A stretch of DNA of 64,000 nt from CALAMC01 sp964459465 (GTDB lineage Bacteria > Zixibacteria > MSB-5A5 > GN15 > PGXB01). Shown one piece after another: positions 61,560-64,000 of this stretch. The stretch is from contig CAYWLR010000005.1 in NCBI GenBank assembly GCA_964459465.1, positions 62,001 to 126,000 on the forward strand, written 5' to 3'. A model generated the notes under the pieces. That model had not been told where the DNA came from, ran no database searches, and saw only the letters and a program-made list of their open reading frames with translations. Both the position numbers and the translations under genes were made by a program. How positions within the stretch are numbered: position 1 is the first letter of the stretch; each line of letters starts with the position of its first letter.

Positions 61560-61577
61560 TTGTGACTAAAATCACAA
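61560..61577. promoter_or_regulatory. Perfect CRP/FNR-type dyad upstream of nuoA
   Basis: TTGTGA-N6-TCACAA, symmetric, centre near 61568.5, 40 bases before the nuoA start. It matches the TGTGA-N6-TCACA half-sites of CRP-family regulators. A second half-site (TTTGTGA) lies at about 61622-61628. Minus-strand TTGACA at 61617-61612 could be a -35 box, but I see no good -10. Confidence 0.5.
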
Positions 61578-61696
61578 ATTATTGGGACAAAAAAGCAGCC
61601 TTTGAGTCAAATGTCAAGCAATTTGTGACAGGAAATATTATTCTTTTTATTATTTTTGGCAAGATTATAAACCAGAGCAAGTTAAAGCCATATCCG

Positions 61697-62881
61697 CTAA
61701 TCCCCGGCGGGATTTTCCGCCCGCGTTTCGATACGCTTGAAAGCTCTATATAATAGAGGCACCAGGACAGCCGAAATTGCCGCGAATTGGAAAACGCCGT
61801 TAATGCCTTGTTGAGAAACTATCAGCCCTGCCAGTAAGGCCACAGCAACTTCGCCGATTGAGCAGGTAAGATTATAGCCGGAAAGCACTGTCGCACGATT
61901 GTCACCGGCGATTTTAGAATTGATCTGAAATGAAATGGCAGGCTGGAAAAGCTCCTTGATGGCAAACACGGCAACAATGCCGGCCACCGCCCAGAGGATA
62001 TTTCCGGCGGTTACCCCCCAGATCCCGGCGGCGGCTAAGATAAAGCAAACTAATAAGTATGGTCCCAAATGGTTATAGAATTTCTCTGTCCAGCGGGCAA
62101 GAATAGTAACCAGCACTAATCCGGCGGCAGTCATAAAACCGAAATAACCGGCGTCGATTTTTATAACCTCCGAAAACTGCACCTGCCAGAACTGATCGGG
62201 GCCTTCAAAAGCGAAATTGGCCATAAAGCCGACCGCGAACAATGGCCCCAGTCCGGAGGCAAAAACCAGCTCCTTTACGGATTTTTTGCGGGCATTTTCA
62301 GCCGATTGAACAGGTTTAGTCCCGCGGGGCGGCTCGGTCAAGGTAAATGTTAATAATAAGCCTATCAAAAACATAACAGCCACCGGAACAAACAGAGAAT
62401 CGAGAGTTGTTGCGGCCAGGGCGCTGCCGGCTAACATGCCGACCAAAAGACAGCCGCTTTTAATACGGGCTCGGTTGGAAAATAGCCGTTGGCCGAATTT
62501 GCCATTGAAATCGGAACTGACCGAATCTACCGCCAGAGCTTCAAGGGCTCCGGAAATGAGCGCTTCGCCGAGTCCGAAAAAAATCTCCGCAATTAGAAAA
62601 CCCTCGAAACTGCGCCAGAGGACAAAAACCGCCCCAGACAAAGTCAGTGAGGCAAAACCGGCCATAGTGGAAAGTTTACGGCCAAAGCGGTCGGCAAGAA
62701 TACCGGTGGGAAGCTCAAATATAATAATGGAGGCTTCAAAGACCGCCGCCAGAATGGCCACCTGAAACAGGGTTATTTCATGATTCCTGAAATAAAGGAC
62801 ATAGGCCGGCCAAATCAGCCCCAGTCCAAGGGCCTGGCAACCGACCAGAAGATAAAACAGACGGATGTTATTTTTTATCAC
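61697..62881 (-). CDS. Major facilitator superfamily transporter
   Basis: 394 aa with about 12 hydrophobic segments. The MFS cytoplasmic loop is FELPTGILADRFGRKLSTMAG (shared motif G-x-x-x-D-R-x-G-R-K). Start is GTG (62881), directly after the RidA gene. Substrate unknown; drug/metabolite exporters of the DHA type are the nearest general group. Confidence 0.85.
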   Translation of the reverse strand: MIKNNIRLFYLLVGCQALGLGLIWPAYVLYFRNHEITLFQVAILAAVFEASIIIFELPTGILADRFGRKLSTMAGFASLTLSGAVFVLWRSFEGFLIAEIFFGLGEALISGALEALAVDSVSSDFNGKFGQRLFSNRARIKSGCLLVGMLAGSALAATTLDSLFVPVAVMFLIGLLLTFTLTEPPRGTKPVQSAENARKKSVKELVFASGLGPLFAVGFMANFAFEGPDQFWQVQFSEVIKIDAGYFGFMTAAGLVLVTILARWTEKFYNHLGPYLLVCFILAAAGIWGVTAGNILWAVAGIVAVFAIKELFQPAISFQINSKIAGDNRATVLSGYNLTCSIGEVAVALLAGLIVSQQGINGVFQFAAISAVLVPLLYRAFKRIETRAENPAGD

Positions 62882-62882
62882 A

Positions 62883-63266
62883 TCAAATTACGGCAATCGC
62901 CTCGATTTCCACCTTGGCGTCTTTAGGCAGGCGGGACACCTCGAAACACGCCCGGGCGGGCAATTCCATAGTAAAGTAGCGGGCGTAAACCGTATTGACC
63001 GCCTGAAAGTCAGCCATACTGGTTAAAAATATGGTGGCCTTGACGACATTTTTAAGTTCGGCTCCGGCGGCATGAAGCACGGCGGTGAGGTTTTTCAGCA
63101 CCTGGTCGGCCTGTTCTCCGGCCGACGCGCCCATAATTTTGCCTGAAACCGGGTCCATGGCAATCTGACCGGAACAAAAGATCATTTTCCCGGCATCGAC
63201 TTTAACCGCCTGCGAATACGGTCCGACGGCGGCGGGGGCTTTGTCGGTATTGATTAATTCCTTCAT
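62883..63266 (-). CDS. RidA-family (enamine/imine deaminase) protein
   Basis: 127 aa, full YjgF/RidA length. Landmarks: AVGPYSQAVKVDAGKMIFCSGQIAMD, NVVKATIFLTSMADFQAVN, and PARACFEVSRLPKDAKVEIEAIA with the conserved Arg that positions substrate carboxylates. It detoxifies 2-aminoacrylate-type enamines from PLP enzymes. Adjacent to the MFS gene (one base apart). Confidence 0.93.
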   Translation of the reverse strand: MKELINTDKAPAAVGPYSQAVKVDAGKMIFCSGQIAMDPVSGKIMGASAGEQADQVLKNLTAVLHAAGAELKNVVKATIFLTSMADFQAVNTVYARYFTMELPARACFEVSRLPKDAKVEIEAIAVI

Positions 63267-63413
63267 GGTTATTCCTTAATAATATTCATTTAATTGTTTT
63301 AATCATAAGCAATATCCCCCGTCAAGACAACTCAAAACTGGATTTCGGCCGGTCCGGGAAACATAAGCTCTTCGCATTAAAGGAATAATCCCGTTTTCCG
63401 ATATTTGAGTTAT

Positions 63414-64000
63414 ATGGACAGAGATTTTCTGCTGGAGCAGTTGGGTCAGGCCGATACCAAAGGCTCCGCCAAGGCAACGCGCAAGAGAGTCAAAGCCAAA
63501 AAACAGAAACCTCTCTGGCGTGAGTACGTCGAAGTGGTTGTCATCTCGCTGGCGGCGGCCATATTTTTGCGTATTCTGGTCGTCTCGGCCTATCGCGTGG
63601 ACTCCTCCTCGATGGAACAATCGCTGTATGAAGGCGATTATATTTTCGTCAATAAGCTAACCTACAAATTCGGCAATCCGGCCAACGGGGATATAATTGT
63701 CTTCAGCAATCCGCTTGATCCCAACAAGGAATTCATCAAGCGTATTATTGCCTGTCCCGGACAATCGGTTGAAATTATCGATAAAGTTATTTATATTGAT
63801 AATATGCTGGCCGAGATTGTTCCCAATGCGGTCAATTATGACCCCAAAATAATGCCCGCGCAACTATCGATGCGGGATAATTTCGGGCCGATTCAGGTTC
63901 CGTCCGGGCAGTACTTTGTCCTCGGCGACAACCGAGATTTCAGCCAGGACAGCCGTCACTGGGGATTTGTCCCCGAAGACAATATCAACGGCAAAGCGTT
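63414..64000 (+). CDS. lepB: Signal peptidase I (partial, runs off the window)
   Basis: At least 195 residues from ATG 63414. A basic N-terminus (KATRKRVKAKKQKP) precedes a transmembrane helix (VVVISLAAAIFLRILVVSAY). Catalytic Ser is in RVDSSSMEQSLYEGDYIFVNK (Box B; here the usual SMxPTL reads SMEQSL), Lys is in EFIKRIIACPGQ (Box D), and Box E is GDNRDFSQDSRHWGFV. It cleaves signal peptides of exported proteins. The 3' end lies beyond position 64000. Confidence 0.95.
   Translation, partial: MDRDFLLEQLGQADTKGSAKATRKRVKAKKQKPLWREYVEVVVISLAAAIFLRILVVSAYRVDSSSMEQSLYEGDYIFVNKLTYKFGNPANGDIIVFSNPLDPNKEFIKRIIACPGQSVEIIDKVIYIDNMLAEIVPNAVNYDPKIMPAQLSMRDNFGPIQVPSGQYFVLGDNRDFSQDSRHWGFVPEDNINGKA

Overview
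The window reads as chromosome of an uncultured Gram-negative (LPS-bearing) bacterium, most likely from the FCB superphylum and plausibly candidate phylum Zixibacteria or a close relative. That placement is inference. It rests on dockerin type I repeats attached to secreted proteins, a FISUMP domain, many lipoproteins and beta-propeller exports, Kdo and lipid A genes, and an 11-gene Nuo cluster without nuoEFG. Coding is dense, on both strands, with many 1-11 base overlaps. I saw no rRNA, tRNA or CRISPR.

Layout. 0.07-3.0 kb: a beta-propeller lipoprotein and a frameshifted subtilisin-dockerin protein. 3.1-6.9 kb (-): a STAS protein, then an envelope-folding operon (PpiC-type lipoprotein, SurA-like chaperone, S4 protein). 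7.1-8.4 kb: a CPA2 antiporter. 8.5-10.7 kb (-): a secreted protein with about 11 spaced GND-type repeats. 10.8-12.3 kb: REP-like palindromes and an IS110-family element whose upstream noncoding region is rich in hairpins. 12.3-14.5 kb (-): an outer-membrane barrel and a very basic histone-H1-like protein. 15.0-16.8 kb: an unknown protein and an HD-GYP protein. 16.8-20.9 kb (-): pgsA-pgpA-cinA-thpR-recA. 21.1-24.4 kb: a PD40 propeller protein, a baeRF-family protein and a dockerin-FISUMP protein. 24.5-28.2 kb (-): ffh-rpsP-khpA-rimM-trmD-rplS. 28.3-33.7 kb (-): a radical SAM protein, rsmB, a PASTA protein and rpe. 33.8-35.7 kb (-): a four-gene unknown operon led by a DUF4388 protein. 36.3-40.5 kb (-): Kdo and lipid A genes (kdsA, kdsC, kdsD, an LpxL-like gene, lptC). 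40.7-46.3 kb: a MacAB/Lol-like ABC exporter with a PDZ protein. 46.3-49.8 kb: a flavodoxin, a frameshifted Na/Pi transporter, a PhoU protein and a TerC protein. 49.9-51.5 kb (-): a PTS-EIIA/CBS protein and a DUF502 protein. 51.6-61.5 kb (-): nuoA-B-C-D-H-I-J-K-L-M-N. 61.7-64.0 kb: an MFS transporter, a RidA protein and the start of a signal peptidase I gene that runs off the window.

Most of the window is envelope biogenesis (folding, LPS, export, phospholipid), translation and SRP functions, and respiration. The parts that most deserve a second look are the IS110 element beside a REP-like palindrome with its candidate bridge RNA, the GND-repeat secreted protein, two genes each broken by one missing base, a perfect CRP/FNR-type dyad before nuoA, a run of four genes with non-ATG starts, and a small cluster of DnaA-box-like 9-mers.
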